64,000 nucleotides of DNA from Mesotaenium endlicherianum (Eukaryota > Streptophyta > Zygnematophyceae > Zygnematales > Mesotaeniaceae). Both the position numbers and the translations under genes were made by a program. Shown here one piece after another: positions 22,200 to 35,312 of the stretch. The stretch is from assembly GCA_009602735.1 (NCBI GenBank), contig WELA01007798.1, positions 124,001 through 188,000 of the forward strand. The letters run 5' to 3'. Position 1 is the stretch's first letter. Each line of letters begins with the position of its first letter. The notes under the pieces were generated by a model. It did no database searches. It saw only the letters and a list, made by a program, of their open reading frames with translations, and was not told where the DNA came from.

Positions 22200-22609
22200 C
22201 CTGCATATGAGACCGGGGTACTAATTAGTAGTATCTTTGTCACAGGATTTGCTGGAAGGGAAGCAATTTTGTATTATTATGGTAGATTTGTTCCCGTTTA
22301 CCTCATAGGGTGATTGCTAGGAGTTTACGTAGTTGCGGTGCGCTAAAGATAAACGTATGAATGTGTATGAGGTGCGTTAAGTGATGTAATCCTCTGCGAG
22401 TCCCCTTTTTCATTCCACCAAAGTTGCTTTATTTGGGCCAGGTTGTCCCAGCTGTCACTATGCTGACACTTGGGATTCACATAATCGTCCCTTTCTCGCT
22501 CTCGCACACTAACTGTCGTATATTTTCCCCTCCCACTTAAATGGAGACATCACCTTCTGTCACCTTCCTGTGTCAACTGAAATGACAGTTAGGGAGGGGC
22601 TTGAGCCGC

Positions 22610-25600
22610 CTAAAGGTGGAACCGTAGCAGCGCCCCTTTGGCATTGATTAAATGGTCCTTAAATTCCCAAGAATCCCACGAGGCATCGTAACCCTTCCAT
22701 CGGATCAAGTATTTCCTGACATATTTAGATGATCGACGGACAGAGCGAGCGTCTAAAATTTTCCCGACCTCATATTCCTCAGGGTCACCATCCCTGACAG
22801 CGGGGACCGGTCTCGGTTGGACAGTTAACCGACCTGTGAACAGTATGTCACCTTCGATGTACGATTCCAGGAGCGAGACATTAAAGACTGGGTGACCCTT
22901 GTATTCCGCTGACATGTTCAAGTTGTAAGCATTCTAACCAACACGGCGCACCACCAAGTATGGACCGGCCCATACCAGACCAAGCTTTTTCTTGACCACA
23001 CCAGGTAGGTACAGGTGTTGAGAATGCAGTTTGACCAAATCGCCATTAGAAAATGTCAGCTCTCGACGGTGCTGATTAGCGTATTTTTGTTGATATTGGT
23101 GGGCTTTGTGCAAGGTTGATTGGAGTTCTGACAAAGTGTTGGCAAACTCTTGAGTTAAGTGGAGAGACACGGAATTGTCAATCCCCTCAGGGTGAGTTAA
23201 AGACTCCTCTAGCACATCAAAGGGAGACTTAGGGACTCTACCTAGACTGAGTTCAAAAGGGGTCTTTCCCGTTGACGCGTGCACCGCACTAATGACCGCA
23301 CACTAAATTTGAGGCAGCAGGTCATCTCAATCATCTTGTTTTTGGTTAATATATGCTCTCAGCACCTTTTGCAAAACTCTGTTAGTTCTCTCAGTCTGCC
23401 CATCATTCTGAGGGTGGTTTGCTGCGCTGAGCAGCTGTTTAACTCCCAATAATCTCATTGAAGCTCTCCAGCACTTGGAGGTAAATTTTGAGTCTCTGTC
23501 TGAGATGATATTAGAGGGTAGCCCATGTTGGCATACTACATGGTTGTAGAACTGTCTTGCAATTTCAAGTGGAGTTACTTAGACAGTTGTCGAAATGAAA
23601 ATGACCACTTTTGTCAGTTTAACCACGACTACGAGTATCGAATCATGCCCATTGGCAGTTCTTGGTAGAGTTACCACCCAGTCCATGGATGCTGTTTCCA
23701 AGCATTGTGCTGGGGTGGGCAGTGGTTGTAAGAGACCCTTAGGTGGTGTGTGCCTAGACTTATTTCTCTGGCACTGATCACAGGTTTTGACATATTTTAA
23801 GACCTCCCGAGACAAAGCATGCCAATGATAATGTTTTGCCAGTTTGTTAACAGGTTTGGCCTGCCCCAAATGCCCACCCACTAAACTATCATGTGCGTGA
23901 GTCAGTAAGAATGATTCAATTTCCAAGTTACTAGGACTGACCAACTTCAGCCGGCTTGAAGCAGTTTCAGTCACCCAGACCCCTCCCTTACGTTTATACC
24001 CGATTGCAGTAGCAGGACACATACCATCCGTGGAGCTGGGCTCAAATGTTGGGTCAGAAAGGTAGGCTTTCCTAAGTTGTTCAAGGAAGGACTTTTTGAC
24101 CTTTAGTGAAGTGAGTGCACACAGAACTTTATCTACAGAATGCATGCTAAAGTTCCTTTCTTGCAAGTCAGGTCTTCTAAAGAGTGCATGAGCAGGACTA
24201 AACTTCCCTGGTTTATAGTCAATCTGGACTTGGAACTACTCCAGCGGTTCTCCCTCCTTGACAGCTTGGACTTTTTCCAAAAGTGAGTCAGCGCTAGATG
24301 ATCTGTAATCACCTTAAGAGCTTTACCATGTAAGTATGCTCCGCACTGTTTGAGCTCATGAATGATAGCAAGTAGCTCTTTATCATGCACAGAATAGTTA
24401 ATTTCAGCTCGATTGAATTTTATAACCTCATACAACACAGAGTGCCACTCCTGTCGTACCTTAACATCCTTTGTGGTTTTGTTAGCAGGCTGCAACAAAG
24501 TAGCACCCATGGCAAAGTCACAAGCATCAGTTCCACCTGCACAAGTCTGTTGGGGTCATACACGACTAGGACTGGGGCAGAACAAAGAGCAGCTCTGAGG
24601 GTCTGGAAGGCAGCCTGCTGCTCTTTCCCCCACACATAGCCTACGTCTTTCTTAATTAGGTCAGTCAGTTTACTGTCCTTTGTAGAATAATACTCAATAA
24701 ATCTCCTGTAGTAGTTAGCCAATCGAAGGAAAGATTTAACTTCGAAGACAGAGTGTGGTACTGCCCAGTCCCTTATGGTTTGGACTTTCTTAAGATCCAC
24801 ATTGATGCCCTCTTTACTGACCACGGGGTCTAAGAATACAATACATTCCTTAAAGAAATCACACTTCCTCATTTTAGCATATAACTGATTTCTTCTTAGG
24901 GTGTCCATGACCGTCTTCAAGTGTTCAGGGTGCTGAGTTTTGTTTTTAGAGATAACTAAAATATCATCCAGGAAGATTTGCACAAACTTATCCAAGTAGG
25001 GTCTACAAATGTCATTCATAGCACCCATGAAGGTTGCAGGATCATTAGTCAATCCAAATGGCATCACATTAAAGTCATAGTGTCCATAACGTGTGCGGAA
25101 GGCAGTCTTGTGTTCATCTCACTCGGCACTTCTGATTTGATGATAGCCACTCGTGAGATCTATCTTACTGAATACTTGAGAACCTAACAGAGTATCAAGC
25201 AAGTCCTCGACTTTGGGTAAAGCATACTTGTTCTATATTGTAATTCTGTTAAGAGCTCTGTAATCAACACACATACGCATACTTCCATCCTTTTTCTTGA
25301 CAAAGAGAATGGGTGCACCATAAGGTGATATACAGGGGAAAAGCATAACCATTCTCCTCAAGCTCTGAAATCTATGTTTTCGACTCTTCGCTCTCCACAT
25401 AAGACAAGCCATAAGTGCGTTGCCAGGGTGGCTGACTTCCAGGTAATAGATCAATTTCAAGATCTACTTCCCTCTTAGGGAGTAGTTCTCGAGGCATATT
25501 AAAAACATCAGAATACTGAGCAACAATTTTTGCAGCAATAGGGTGCTTTAGAGGGCTTACTTCTTTCTCGACCACTTCTTCAGGTTGAGGAGGTACCTCT

Positions 25601-26190
25601 CTTAGCAGCAGACAGAATATACTTCAGCTTGATGTCTATTCAGCCAAGACCTGCCTAGCACGAGATCATAAAAGCCAGTGCTGAGTACCTCAAATGTAAG
25701 CGTTTGAGTCAGAACTGCAATGCCAGAACTAACTGGACCTCAATATGCTTGGTTATAATTCCTCCCGAGATACTTGAGGCATCTTCAAGGAATATTATTC
25801 TATTCCCTTGGGTGACAGTAGGCAGCCTTAGCAGCTTAACTAAGTCCTTATCGATAAAATTATGTGACGCCCCTCCGTCACCAAATGCCCTCACCTTCCT
25901 ACCTGCAATCATGCAATGCAGTAGGATAGGGGGGACTGTCTTTTCTCGACTTTCGCATCGTTCTCTTGACTTAGCAAAGAAATGTTGGACATCATGTGGA
26001 ACAAGATCGGCCAGAGTGTGCACTCTCTGGTCGTCTATATTGCTGATGGTCTCCTTTATCTGGTTGTCAAACATGCATAGTTAATCAAGTTCAGCAGGAC
26101 CCATAATACCTGCTACGAGGGCAGCTAGTGACGACTCACTATCTCTAGCATCCTCACAGTGAGTAGACTGGATTACTAACTATTGCTGTC
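22610..26190 (-). pseudogene. B3 pol: protease, RT, RNase H, integrase, chromodomain
   Basis: On the minus strand, from high to low coordinates, the parts are: a protease-like region about 26070-25710 (GDGGASHNFI), reverse transcriptase about 25460-24950 ([30 protein letters not shown]), RNase H about 24580-24180, integrase about 24000-22940 with the H2C2 finger (TCDQCQRNKSRH) and catalytic blocks, and a chromodomain about 22800-22640 (YLIRWKGYDASWDSWE). The frame is broken in several places. Confidence 0.83.
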
Positions 26191-26192
26191 TT

Positions 26193-27382
26193 TTAAAAGA
26201 TGGTCTTTTCTCTCGACCTTTGGAAGGTGCTTGACTGGACACTGCTCTCTGAAGTGGCCCATTTGCTGGCAATGGAAGCAAGTACACTTTGCTGAGGCCG
26301 GTCTCGGCTTAGTCCTATCACCACCTTTTCCATAGCCACCTTGAGAGTAACCACCACTCCCTCTAGACTATATAGCATTATACTCATCCTCATCCTGGTC
26401 TCCTTCAATTGCATTGTAGGTCAAGTGGGGCTTTTTGACAGTCTTAAACACCAAAGCCTTACCCTGGCCCTTGTGATTGAATTGCTGCTGATCCCAGGCA
26501 TCTGCGTGCTGGATCAAGTCCGCCAGTTTCTCATACTTCTTTTCAGCAAAATGACCTGAGACCTTGGTTTTCAAGCCATACCTGAAGTATGCTATGCTAT
26601 ACCGCTCTGGCAAGTCTGGCTGCTTCATCATGTTTTCTTGAAAATTCTGAGGAAACTTAGCGACTGAAGTGGTCTGCTTCAGTGTCAGGGAGATCGTCGC
26701 CTAGATAGCTTTCTCCTGCTGATTGATGACATCAAACTTCCTATGCAATTTTTTGACAAACTCTACTCAAGTAAGGTCATGGAGTTGCTGAGCCTTACGC
26801 TCTCCTTTCCAATAGAGCCACCAGTCTGCTGCACTGCCTTTCAGCAAAGCACCAATGTGCCTGACTTTCGCGTAATCTTGATTCTCTGGGTAGTTCTCCA
26901 GCCACTGCTCAACATCAGCGAGAAACTTGATCACGTTATGCTTTTTGTTTCCCTCCGGATCATAGTCCGGTGGAGGTTTTGGTTTAGGCTAACTAGGCCC
27001 TCTGCCACCACTCTCAGTGGTTTGAGAACCCAGTTGGTCTCTGTCCCGCAGCAAGGACATTATGATTCTTTTGTTTTCCTGTTGGGAGTGATACATGCTC
27101 GCCATTTGCGATTGCATTTGCACAAACAATGCTCCCAAATCTACACTCTGAGGTGGGAGTCTAGCAAATGCAGCAGCAGCAATGGCATCCACTCGCTAAG
27201 GAGTGTCCCCAGTAGTCCCTCTTGCTCTTGCAGCAGCAATTCCTGCTGCATTCAGCCGATCACGAACTTGACTTAGGGGTCAATTGAGTTGTACAGCAGG
27301 AGGTGGGTTTAGAACATTGGCTCTTGTTGCCTTAAGTTCCTCTACAGTGCGCTTGTCCGCTGGTTGTCCTTCTCTCCTTTCT
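26193..27382 (-). pseudogene. B3 gag, larger block
   Basis: This holds the capsid-like central part and a CCHC zinc knuckle region, matching the family-B gag of B2 (51152-52630). The gag resumes at 33093-33342 on the far side of C1. Confidence 0.8.
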
Positions 27383-28115
27383 TGTAAGGTCATAGGTTTT
27401 TAAAGTGCATTTTTAAGTTACATGAAAGTATGTTTTGATTGTATAATAGTGTAAAGTGCATTTTTGTGGTCATTGTGATATAAAGTTTATCGAATTTGGT
27501 CAAGTATAACGAGAGTTATGGATTTCCGAAGTTTAATTAGTTTTTTGGTCGGTTGACGACTGTCCTTAATTCGCGGTGAGCGCGGCCGTTGAATTGACCA
27601 ACAGCGACTCGCGATCTGGCCCGTTAGAATGAACTCGAACCTTCACGTAAGTTCGGCTGACGCGGAGTGCCGACTAGGTCGATTTACCTTGAAGTTTCGG
27701 TTTAGGGTTTAGCCTAGCGTCTAAGATATAATATTTTAGTAATGTCGATGCATGTATGTGGACGTCAATCCGGCCCGACATGTCAGATGAGACTGATATG
27801 GCCATCTCACGAGTATTCAGGAAGGGACGATTTAACAAACATTAAGGAAAGTCCGTAGCTTCCTTAGACAGAAAATTGTAAATAGGCATAACTCCTTTGT
27901 TTCTTATCAATTTTCAGCTCCGTAAATTTCTACGGGTTTGTAATGACAAGGCCTTGCATTCTACATCGTTTGAGAGCAATTTCTTGCTACTCAATATGTT
28001 GAGTATTTTTCCTAAGCCTTGTAAGTGATATGCCGCTACACTCTCTAGTATGATTGCAACTAGTTCCTTTCCTCGTGAGTTACTACGCTTGCACTAGGGC
28101 ACTCTGCCTCTTTCA
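27383..28115 (+). repeat. C1 5' LTR
   Basis: This 733-bp LTR begins TGTAAGGTC and ends CTTTCA. Confidence 0.85.
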
Positions 28116-28117
28116 TC

Positions 28118-28129
28118 TGGTATGGGAGC
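28118..28129 (+). promoter_or_regulatory. C1 primer binding site
   Basis: TGGTATGGGAGC, two bases after the LTR, resembles the complement of the 3' end of plant initiator tRNA-Met, which primes minus-strand synthesis. Confidence 0.6.
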
Positions 28130-28152
28130 TAGGCTAGCTAGCATATTATATT

Positions 28153-29000
28153 ATGGAGTCGCAGCTGGCAGCTGGAGGAGGCGAACATGTTGAGCATGTT
28201 GAGCGCGCGGGGCAGCAGGCAGCACCAACGATGACCAGAGAGCAACAAGAGATGCAGGCAATGCTAAGGCAAATGGCAAATGCGATTGGAGGAGAAGTCT
28301 ACGTCCAATTTCAACAAAATATGCGCGCGGAGGTGGAGAGAATGGTGCGAGTTGTTGTTGGGAACGCCGCTTCAATGAGTTTGGCACCTACACATATTGT
28401 GCCACCAATTCATGTTAACCCAGTGGTGCAACCAGCTATTCCACCCCCATCGAGAGTGCGTGCGCCGAAGCCTGAAGTGTATACAAAAGAGCGTGGATCG
28501 CCGCCTGTTCATCAATGGAATTTTGGAGTGAAGAAGTTTATGGAGTATTTTGCGCTCACGCCCGACAGGCAAGTCGCCTTTGTCATAACTTTGCTGCAGA
28601 AGAGTGCTGGAGCTTGGTATGAACAAGAAGAGCAGCTGTCTGGAGTTCCTGCTACTGTTGATCAGCTATTTGATGGCTTGAAGAGGCAATTTCAACCTAT
28701 TGCACCCGAGGCTACCGCTCGAGACCTGTTGGTGCGCCTTTGTCAACGAGGAAGCGTTCAAGAATATGTATTGCGCTTCAACGAGCTGGTGCTTCAATGT
28801 CCATCCATGCACGAGTCGGAGGTGATGGACAAGATCCAGAGGGGACTCAAGGCAACTGTGGCCAAGGAAGTGGCGCTCAAGGACCCTACCAGTCTTGGAG
28901 AAATGATGGCATTGGCGACAAGGGTCGACGCTGTGGAGTATAGTCAGAGGCAGTGGGGCAGCCACAACTTTGGAGGATATCGACACTTTGGATCTCAAGC
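28153..29000 (+). pseudogene. C1 gag
   Basis: The ORF starts at 28153 (MESQLAAGG). It carries a retrotransposon gag domain with the words FMEYFALTPDRQVAFVI, KSAGAWYEQEEQL and RFNELVLQCP, which form the capsid-like helical region. I saw no clear CCHC knuckle. C2 gag blocks at 13440-13681, 19658-19702 and 34087-34622 match it. Confidence 0.75.
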
Positions 29001-32000
29001 GTTATCCGCAAGAGCCTGCCGAGAAGCAAAGGACGAGACGTTGCCAAGCCTATCATCGTGGAAGGAGTGGTCGACGGCAACAAGACGAAGTGTATGGTCG
29101 ATAGTGGCGCAAGTGCAAATTTTGTGTACAAGAAGCTGGTGAAAGAGTGGCGAATCCCTTTGCAGAAGCATTATGAGCCTAAGGAGGCAATTTTAGCGAA
29201 TGGGCAGAGACTCAAGTGTGGTGCACCTACGGAAGCTATTTACGTGGAAGTAGCGGGGCACCGGAGTAAGGAAGTTCTGGAGCAGGCAGAGTTAGGTCAC
29301 CTTGAGGTCATATTGGGCCGACCATGGCTGAGAAAAGCCAACCCTCAAGTGCACTGGAGCACAGGACAAGAGAAAGTCCAAGGGCGTGATGGTCGAATGG
29401 AGACAACGAAACAGGTGGAGGTAGATACGACCACAAGTAACTGTCTTCTGTCGAGCCTGCAAGTTAAGAAGCTATGCAGGGCGAATCAGGTGAAAGAGAT
29501 GTACCTTATTTTGGTGGCCTTGGCCAGGTCATCAGATGGAGCAAGCGTGAATCCTAACAGCCTGGGCGAATGTACATTGTCAGAGGAGCAAGTAGTGGTG
29601 TCTAATCCCCTTGCTCAGAAGGAGCAGAGCCCAATTGCTAAAGAAAAGAAGCCTGCTGAGATGCCTGCCCAAATTAAGGCGCTGTTGGGGGATTTCAAGT
29701 GCGTGTTTCTTGAGGAGCTACCTGGAGGATTACCTCCACAGAGAGCTATGGAGGACAAGATCAAGTTGGAACTAGGGAGCAAGCCACCAGTGAGACCCGC
29801 CTATCGTCAATCGTTTACAAAGGTGGAGGAGTTGAAGAAGCAGCTGACAGAGTCATTGGAGAAGGGATTCATCCGACCGAGCGAGTGTCCATTTGCAGCG
29901 CCAGTCTTGTTTGTGAAGAAGAAGGATGGGACTATGAGGATGTGTGTCGACTACCGCGCACTCAACAAGGTCACCATCAAGAACAGGTACCCACTTCCAC
30001 AAGTGGACGAGTTGATTGACAGGCTTGTCGGGCCGAAGTATTTCTCGAAGATTGATTTGAAGAGTGCTTATCACCAGGTACGGATTGTGGAAGGAGACGT
30101 TCAAAAGACTGCCTTCAGGACTCGTTATGGCTTATTCGAGTTCACAGTCATGCCTTTTGGATTAACTAATGCACCTGCTACATTCATGGGACTCATGAAT
30201 AGTATCTTCAGACCTTACTTGGACCACTTTATGGTGGTTATTTTGGACAACATCCTGATCTATTCGAAGACCTTGGAAGAGCATGTGGAGCATCTGAGGA
30301 AGGTGTTGGAGGTCTTGAAAGATCAAAAGTTATATGAGAAGATGAGCAAGTGCGACTTTTGTCTCAAGGAGGTCGAATTTCATCGACATATAGTGGGAGC
30401 TGAAGGAGTCAAGGTGGAGCAGAAAAAGGTGCAAGCAGTCAGAGATTGGTCGGTACCTGCTGATATTCATCAACTCAGGAGTTTCCTTGGCATGGCGAAT
30501 TATTATTGATGTTTCATTGAAGGATTTGCCAAGGTGTGTGCACCGCTCACGAACATGGTGGAGAAGCAGGAGAAGTGGCTATGGGGAGACAAGGAGCAGC
30601 AAGCTTTCAAGAAGATTAAGGAGCTGTTGACACAGGCACCTGTGTTGGCAATTGAAAGTCCAGAGCTTTCTTTCACCATCATCACGGATGCATCAAACTT
30701 TGCAGTGGGAGCCATTCTTCTCCAGGACCAGGGCAAGGGATTACAACCGGTGGCATATGAGAGCAAGAAATTGAGTCCTGTAGAGCAGAACTATGCAGCA
30801 CACGAGCGGGAGATGTTGGCTATTATCCAGGCTTTGAGGATTTGGCGATGTTATGTGGACGGCCGGAAGGTGTTCATCAAGACCGACCACAAGAGCTTCG
30901 AGAAGTTTATAACGCAGCCAACATTGACACCAAGACAGGCAAGGTGGATGAAGTTTTTGCAACAGTTCGACCACAAGATTGAGTACTTACCTGAGATAAT
31001 CAACCCTGCAGACGCTTTTTCCAGGAGGTGTGACCTTGCAACTGTCTCAGTCATCAAGGAGAGTATGGACTTCAAGGAGAAGCTTCAGAGAGGTTATGAG
31101 GAGGACCCAGAGTTTGCTGATGGTGGAGCAACTGAGTTCAACTCAAGTATGCAGGAGAAGGACAGCATATGGTATTATGGTGATTCCAAGTGAGTGGTCA
31201 TACCTGACATCAAGGAGCTACAAGACTTACTACTTGCAGAGCATCATGATTGCTTATATGCTGGACACTTTGGAAGCGAGAAGACGGCAAGCGTGCTAAA
31301 GCGGGAGTACTATTGGAGAAATATGGACAAGGACATCGAGGAGTGGATCATGAGTTGCGATGCGTGCCAGAGAAACAAGACACCAAATCAAAAGAAGGGA
31401 GGTACATTGCAACCCCTGCTTATTCCAGGGTATCCTTGGGAGCAGATTGCTATGGACTTTATCACATTTTTACCAGGGAGTGGTCAAGGACACGATGCAG
31501 TTTGGGTTGTGTCTCATAGAATCAGCAAGATGGCTCCCTTCATTCCCATGAAGGAGACTTGTACGGCAGCAGATGTGGCACAACTATTCTTTGATTATAT
31601 TTTTAGGCTACATGGGTTGCCGAAGGTGATTGTTTCAGATCGGGATCCAAGGTTTACTAGCAACTTTTGGCGGTCATTATTTACTTTGATGGGGACCAAG
31701 CTGAGTGTGAGCACCTCCTATCATCCTCAGACAGACGGGCAGAGGGAGAGGCTCAACTAAACTTTGCAAGAGGTGCTCAGAAGTTTCATCATGGAGGACC
31801 TTTCAGAGTGGGACAAAAAACTACCAGGGTTGGAGTTTGCCTACAACAACAGCATGCAGGGATCGACCAAGCAGTCACCATTTACTATGGTTTATGGGAG
31901 AGAAGTATATCATCCAGGGAACATCTTGTTGGAGAAGGCCAAGGAGACTCAGGTTCCTACTACACACGCCTTTATGGAGCAGATGGCCAAAACTTGGGAC

Positions 32001-32340
32001 ATGGCTAAGATGTCTATACGGAAGGCACAAGAAGAGCAGGTCAAGCATGCTAATAAGCATCGGAGGGAAGTGACATCCCATGTGGGCGACAAAGTACTCT
32101 TGACAACAGAGAACCTACCTTTCACAGGCAAGAGGAAACTGCGGGCACGGTTTATAGGTCCCTTTGTGGTGCTCAAGTAGGTTAATCCAGTGACCTACAA
32201 ATTGGAACTTCCTTCAGGCTGGCGTATCCATGATGTGTTCCATGTCAATTTTTTGCGGGCATACGTTAACCCAAAGAAAGGACATCCAAGACGACTACCT
32301 ACACAGCCACCACCGGTCGAGGACGTCGCATCTTGAAGAG
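29000..32340 (+). pseudogene. C1 pol: protease, RT, RNase H, integrase
   Basis: Domains in order are: protease near 29095-29150 ([14 protein letters not shown]), reverse transcriptase about 29850-30270 ([28 protein letters not shown]), RNase H about 30660-31020 (TDASNFAVGAILLQD), and integrase about 31200-31900 with the H2C2 finger (SCDACQRNK) and the DDE blocks ([15 protein letters not shown]). A recognisable chromodomain is not visible here although C2 has one. The reading frame is broken. Confidence 0.82.
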
Positions 32341-32347
32341 AAGGATG

Positions 32348-33092
32348 ATGTACGGTCATAGGTTTCTGAAGTGCATTTTTGAGTTTCATGAAAGTATGTT
32401 CTGATTGTATAATAGTGTAAGAGTGCATTTTTGTGGTCATGTTGATATAAAGTTCATCAAATTTGGTCAAGTATTAAGAGAGTTATGGATTTCCGAAGTT
32501 TAAGTAGTTTTGAGGTCGGTTGACGACTATCCTTCATTTGCGGTGAGCGCGGCCGTCGGATTGACCGACAGCGTCGAGCGATCTGGCCCATTAGTGTGAC
32601 CTCGAACCTTCACGTAAGTTCGGCTGACGCGGAGTGCCGACTAGGTCGATTTACCTAGAAGTTTCGATTTAGCCTAGCGCGTCTAAGATAGAATATTCTA
32701 GTAATGTTGATGCATGTATGTGGACATCAATTTGGCCCTACACGTCAGATTAGACTGATCTGGCTTACTCACGAACATTCAGGAAGGGACGATTTGACGA
32801 ACACTCAGGAAAATTTGCAGCTTCCTGCTAGGGAGGAGCACTTAGGCAGAAAATTTTAAATAGGCATAACTTCATTGTTTCTTGTCAGTTTTCACTTATG
32901 TAAATTTCTACCGATTTGTAATGACAAGGCTTCCATTCTACATTATTTGTGAGCAGTTTTTTGCTACTCAAAATGTTGAGTATTTTTCCTAAGCCTTGTT
33001 AGTGATATGCCGCTACACTCTCAAGTATGATTGCAACTAGTTCCTTTCCTCGTGAGTTACTACGCTTCCACTAGGGCACTCTGCCCCTTTCA
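32348..33092 (+). repeat. C1 3' LTR
   Basis: This 745-bp LTR begins TGTACGGTC after the purine-rich stretch GAAGAGAAGGATGA, the likely polypurine tract, and ends CTTTCA. Confidence 0.85.
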
Positions 33093-33342
33093 TTCCTGCC
33101 TTGTCAGTAGCGGTTGCTAATCGTTCAGCTTCTAATCTGAATCTCTCCTATTCAGCCTGTTATGCTCCAACCGCAGCAACAGCAGCTGCCTCTTTTGCAA
33201 CTTCTCTAGCTGCAGTTTCTGCCACTGCTTTAGAGTAGGTACGGGTTCCCGCTACATGGCTTTCAGCCTGATTTTTGACATTCTCGTTATCCTGGTTCTC
33301 CATATCTCGGGAGTTGCTAGTTTGAGACCTTCTCCTTACCAT
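33093..33342 (-). pseudogene. B3 gag, N-terminal block
   Basis: It begins MVRRRSQTSNSRDMENQ, as the other family-B gags do (38862 and 51152 on the plus strand), and runs into the C1 insertion. Confidence 0.8.
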
Positions 33343-33376
33343 ACAAAGAAGACTGCAATAACTGCTCCGATACCGC

Positions 33377-34086
33377 TGAAATAAATCGACTTACCAAAAA
33401 GACAATTAATAATTAATGAGATCTTTATATCAACAAGTAAATTTTATGCTATTTGTGGTTAACTGATTAAACAGCAAAAGACAATGCACTAGCGGTGGAC
33501 CATACTCGTAAGTCAAATGCAAGTAAACTAGCATCAATAATGCAATCAGTAAACACATACATAGGCAAAGCTAGAAGACAGTGCATAACAATGGCTTCTC
33601 GCCTTCGATTCATATCTCTCTCAGTAAGCTGTAGAAGAGAGTTGACCTCGTATCCGAATGCCGAACTTGAGAGCAATAGCTAGCATATATACATGGAATG
33701 AGTTTAGTGTTCAACGGCCAGTGCGATGGCACCACCTACCCGGGAGTTAACCACGTAGGTAGGACCTCGGTTAACCAAATCCACCGTCATCTCCCATCAT
33801 CCCGAATCGCCATCTATCCTAGGGATGTCCTCTGGCCATTCATCTAGCAAACCACACTTATATGCATATCTAGGCAGTTCGCTGCTTTCGAGTACGGAAG
33901 TCAGCTGGCTCTCAAAGAATGTATCAGCATGCTGACTTGAGTTGACTCCAGCTTGCTGCTTCCGGCTGGGTCATTAAACTGATAATTATACAAAGTTCAG
34001 CAGAGTGAATGTTGACCGAAGTTCAGCAGGATGAAGTTATTTAACTATTATATTTTAATGAATAATATATCTACCAATTTATTACA
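33377..34086 (-). repeat. B3 5' LTR
   Basis: This 710-bp family-B LTR is followed (toward lower coordinates) by the primer site at 33375-33364, which reads CGGTATCGGAGC. Confidence 0.86.
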
Positions 34087-34622
34087 CCAAGACTGGTAGA
34101 GTCCTAGAGCGCCACTTCCTTGGCCACAATTGGCTTCAGTCCCCTCTTGAACCTTTCCATCAACTCTGACTCGTGCATGGATGGACATTGAAGCACCAGC
34201 TCGTTGGAGCGTGAAACATACTCTTAAATGCTTCCTCGCTAACGAAGGTGCACCAATAGATTTGGAGCAGTAGCGTCGGGTGTGATAGGTCAAGCCTTCA
34301 AATAGCTGATCAACAATAGCAAGAACTCCAGACAGTTGCTCTTGTCGCTCATACCAAGCTCCAGCACTCTTCTGCGGCAAAGTTATGACAAAGGCGACTT
34401 GCCTGTTGGGCGTGATCGCAAAATACTCCATAAACTTCTTCACTGCAAAAATCCATTGATGAACAGGCCGCAATCCACGTTCTCCAATATACACTTCAGG
34501 CTTTGGCGCACGCACTCTTAATGTGGTGGTACAACGGGTGCAGGTGCCGAACTTGTCAAAGCGGCATTCCCAACAACAACTTGCACCATTCTCTCCACCT
34601 CCGCGCGCATATTTTATTGAAA
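34087..34622 (-). pseudogene. C2 gag, N-terminal block
   Basis: It continues the C2 gag exactly where the 45-bp island at 19658-19702 leaves off and shares the words FMEYFAITPNRQVAFVI and KSAGAWYERQEQL with C1 gag. Confidence 0.8.
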
Positions 34623-35307
34623 AGGAACTAGTTGCAATCATACTAAAAAGTGTTGCGGCATATCATTAGGAAAGTTACTCAACATTTTAAGTAGCAAGAA
34701 ACTGCTCACAATTGATGTAGGATGGAAGGCCTTGTCATTATAAACATTTAGAAATTCAGAGTAGTGAGAATTGATGAGAAACAAAGAAGTAATGCCTTTT
34801 TAAAATTTTGTGCCTAATTGCTCCTCTCTGGGAGGAAGCTACGGAACTCTCTAAGTATTTGTCAACTCCTCCCTTCCAGTTTATTCGTGATTAGGCCAGA
34901 TCAATCTCATTTGACATGTCGGGTCGAATTGACGTCCACATACATGCATCGACATTACTAGAATATTACATCTTAGGCGCGCTAGGCTAAACCGAAACTT
35001 CTAGGTAAATCGATCTAGTCGGCACCCTGCGTTGCCAAACTTACGTGAAGGTTCGAATTCACTCTAACGGGCCAGATCACTCGACGCTGTCGGCCAATCC
35101 GATGGTCCCGCTCATCGCAAATTAAGGACAGTCGTCAACCGACCTCAAAGCTAATTAAACTTCGAAAATCCATAACTCTCTCAATACATAACCAATTCGA
35201 CGAACTTTTTATCGAAATGACCACAAAAATACACTCTACTTTTCAACGTGATTAGAACATACTTTCAAGGAACTCTTACATGCACTTTATAAACCTTTGA
35301 CCTTACA
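34623..35307 (-). repeat. C2 5' LTR
   Basis: This matches the C1 LTRs and the C2 3' LTR in reverse orientation and ends at CCTTACA (35301-35307), followed by the target duplication cttga. Confidence 0.82.
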
Positions 35308-35312
35308 CTTGA

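Larger units (their letters stand above)
27383..33092 (+). mobile_element. C1: family-C Ty3/Gypsy element inside B3 gag
   Basis: This is a plus-strand fossil of 5.7 kb with LTRs at 27383-28115 and 32348-33092, a primer site next to the 5' LTR, then gag and pol. The flanking five bases are tttct (27378-27382) and ttcct (33093-33097), a target duplication with one mismatch. The B3 gag continues across it. The two LTRs differ at roughly one base in ten over their first 265 bases by eye, so it is old. The element is broken in a handful of places. Confidence 0.87.
19703..34086 (-). mobile_element. B3: family-B chromovirus inside C2, itself entered by C1
   Basis: This is a minus-strand LTR retrotransposon fossil with a perfect five-base duplication ccaag (19698-19702 and 34087-34091). 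Parts from its 5' end: LTR 33377-34086, primer site 33364-33375, gag 33342-33093 and 27382-26193, pol 26190-22610 with chromodomain, extra ORF 22199-20522, a hairpin and polypurine tract, and 3' LTR 19703-20404. Element C1 (27383-33092) lies inside gag. The two LTRs differ visibly, by well over 10 percent across their first 230 bases by eye, so it is much older than its relative B2. It is broken in many places. Confidence 0.87.
7863..35307 (-). mobile_element. C2: Ty3/Gypsy chromovirus, outermost element of nest 1
   Basis: This is a minus-strand LTR retrotransposon fossil whose own sequence is scattered over 27.4 kb because other elements entered it. Its pieces are: 3' LTR 7863-9307 (interrupted), pol with chromodomain 9367-13440 (interrupted by a MITE), gag in three blocks (13440-13681, 19658-19702, 34087-about 34622), and 5' LTR about 34623-35307. 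The five-base duplication cttga (7858-7862 and 35308-35312) marks one insertion event. Each gag block continues the last when compared with the related element C1 (27383-33092). The element is broken in many places and old, being the first insertion of the nest. Confidence 0.88.
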
